From Sinosporangium siamense (GTDB lineage Bacteria > Actinomycetota > Actinomycetes > Streptosporangiales > Streptosporangiaceae), in assembly GCF_016863435.1 (NCBI RefSeq), contig NZ_BOOW01000009.1:62001-126000 (forward strand): DNA of 64,000 bases, given 5' to 3'. The notes under the pieces are model-generated. The model did no database searches, had not been told where the DNA came from, and saw only the letters and a list, made by a program, of their open reading frames with translations. Shown here piece by piece: positions 63,878 through 64,000 of this stretch. The position numbers were made by a program, and so were the translations under genes. Positions within the stretch are counted from its first letter, which is position 1. Each line of letters begins with the position of its first letter.

Positions 63878-64000
63878 GTGACGACGGGTACAACCGAAAG
63901 TGGCCGTGCCAGGCGGGACCGTACAAAACGGTCATCTACACTCCGGCGTCTGGGACCGCGTTACTGGCGTGTGAGATCACGCCTCGCCGTGCTGATCCTC
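63878..64000 (+). CDS. Start of a sensor histidine kinase (nitrate-sensing type), partial
   Basis: 41 codons from GTG 63878 to the window edge: TTGTTESGRARRDRTK, then RRLGPRYWRVRSRLAVLIL. A short basic N-terminus followed by 'W.VRSRL..LI' entering a first membrane helix is how actinomycete kinases with a nitrate/nitrite-sensing domain begin. Only the cytoplasmic leader and part of the first helix are visible, so the assignment is tentative. It would fit beside the nitrogen genes. Confidence 0.5.
   Translation, partial: MTTGTTESGRARRDRTKRSSTLRRLGPRYWRVRSRLAVLIL

Overview
The window is high-G+C chromosomal DNA from an actinomycete. GTG starts are frequent, long antisense shadow frames are common, and there are XRE/DUF5753-DUF397 gene pairs, a Streptomyces-like nitrate-sensing kinase start and an FxLD lanthipeptide cluster. 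I infer a Streptosporangiales- or Streptomycetales-type organism; genus cannot be read from this sequence alone.

Layout. 1-17 kb is mostly core: the end of rdgB, a membrane molybdopterin oxidoreductase, an orphan papain-fold toxin/immunity pair, an FtsX-type ABC exporter with its own NarL-type two-component system, a tRNA gene with an odd anticodon/shape combination, bcp, a PLP amino-acid deaminase/aldolase, two envelope proteins, a polytopic glycosyltransferase-like protein, and gcvT-gcvH-sdaA behind a tandem glycine riboswitch.

18-36 kb is an accessory region. It holds three short CRISPR arrays (A, B, C) with no cas genes. Each array abuts the same conserved flank, followed by an intact or decayed copy of a double-winged-helix GntR gene. 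A copy of the sdaA 3' end lies before array B. Array C cuts off a vapC-like toxin gene. Two colinear direct repeats of about 280 bp (21829-22111 and 35833-36114) bracket about 13.7 kb. That segment carries VOC/TetR genes, array C and a class I FxLD lanthipeptide cluster: precursor, LanB, LanC, a second SpaB_C-type enzyme, a protein-isoaspartate-methyltransferase-like enzyme, a phosphotransferase, a regulator and a TrmO-like protein. An IS5-like transposase remnant lies at the right border.

36-48 kb holds a four-gene operon resembling the gamma-glutamyl amine/polyamine pathway, an integral membrane protein, an AbiEii-like nucleotidyltransferase, small unknown genes, glutamate decarboxylase, a NicO-type metal exporter and a fused ABC exporter. 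49-58 kb holds a split histidine-utilisation regulon (hutU-rpiR; M20 hydrolase-hutF-hutI). Both operons have the same palindrome in front (TGAATG-N4-CATTCA). Between them is a PadR-controlled drug-exporter-type ABC pair. 58-64 kb holds a principal-like sigma factor, the nitrogen module amtB-glnK-glnD, and the start of a sensor kinase.

Functions group around amino-nitrogen handling: glycine cleavage, serine deamination, glutamate decarboxylation, gamma-glutamylation, histidine degradation and PII signalling. A mobile, repeat-rich island interrupts this theme. No database search or computation was run; all family assignments are by motif reading.
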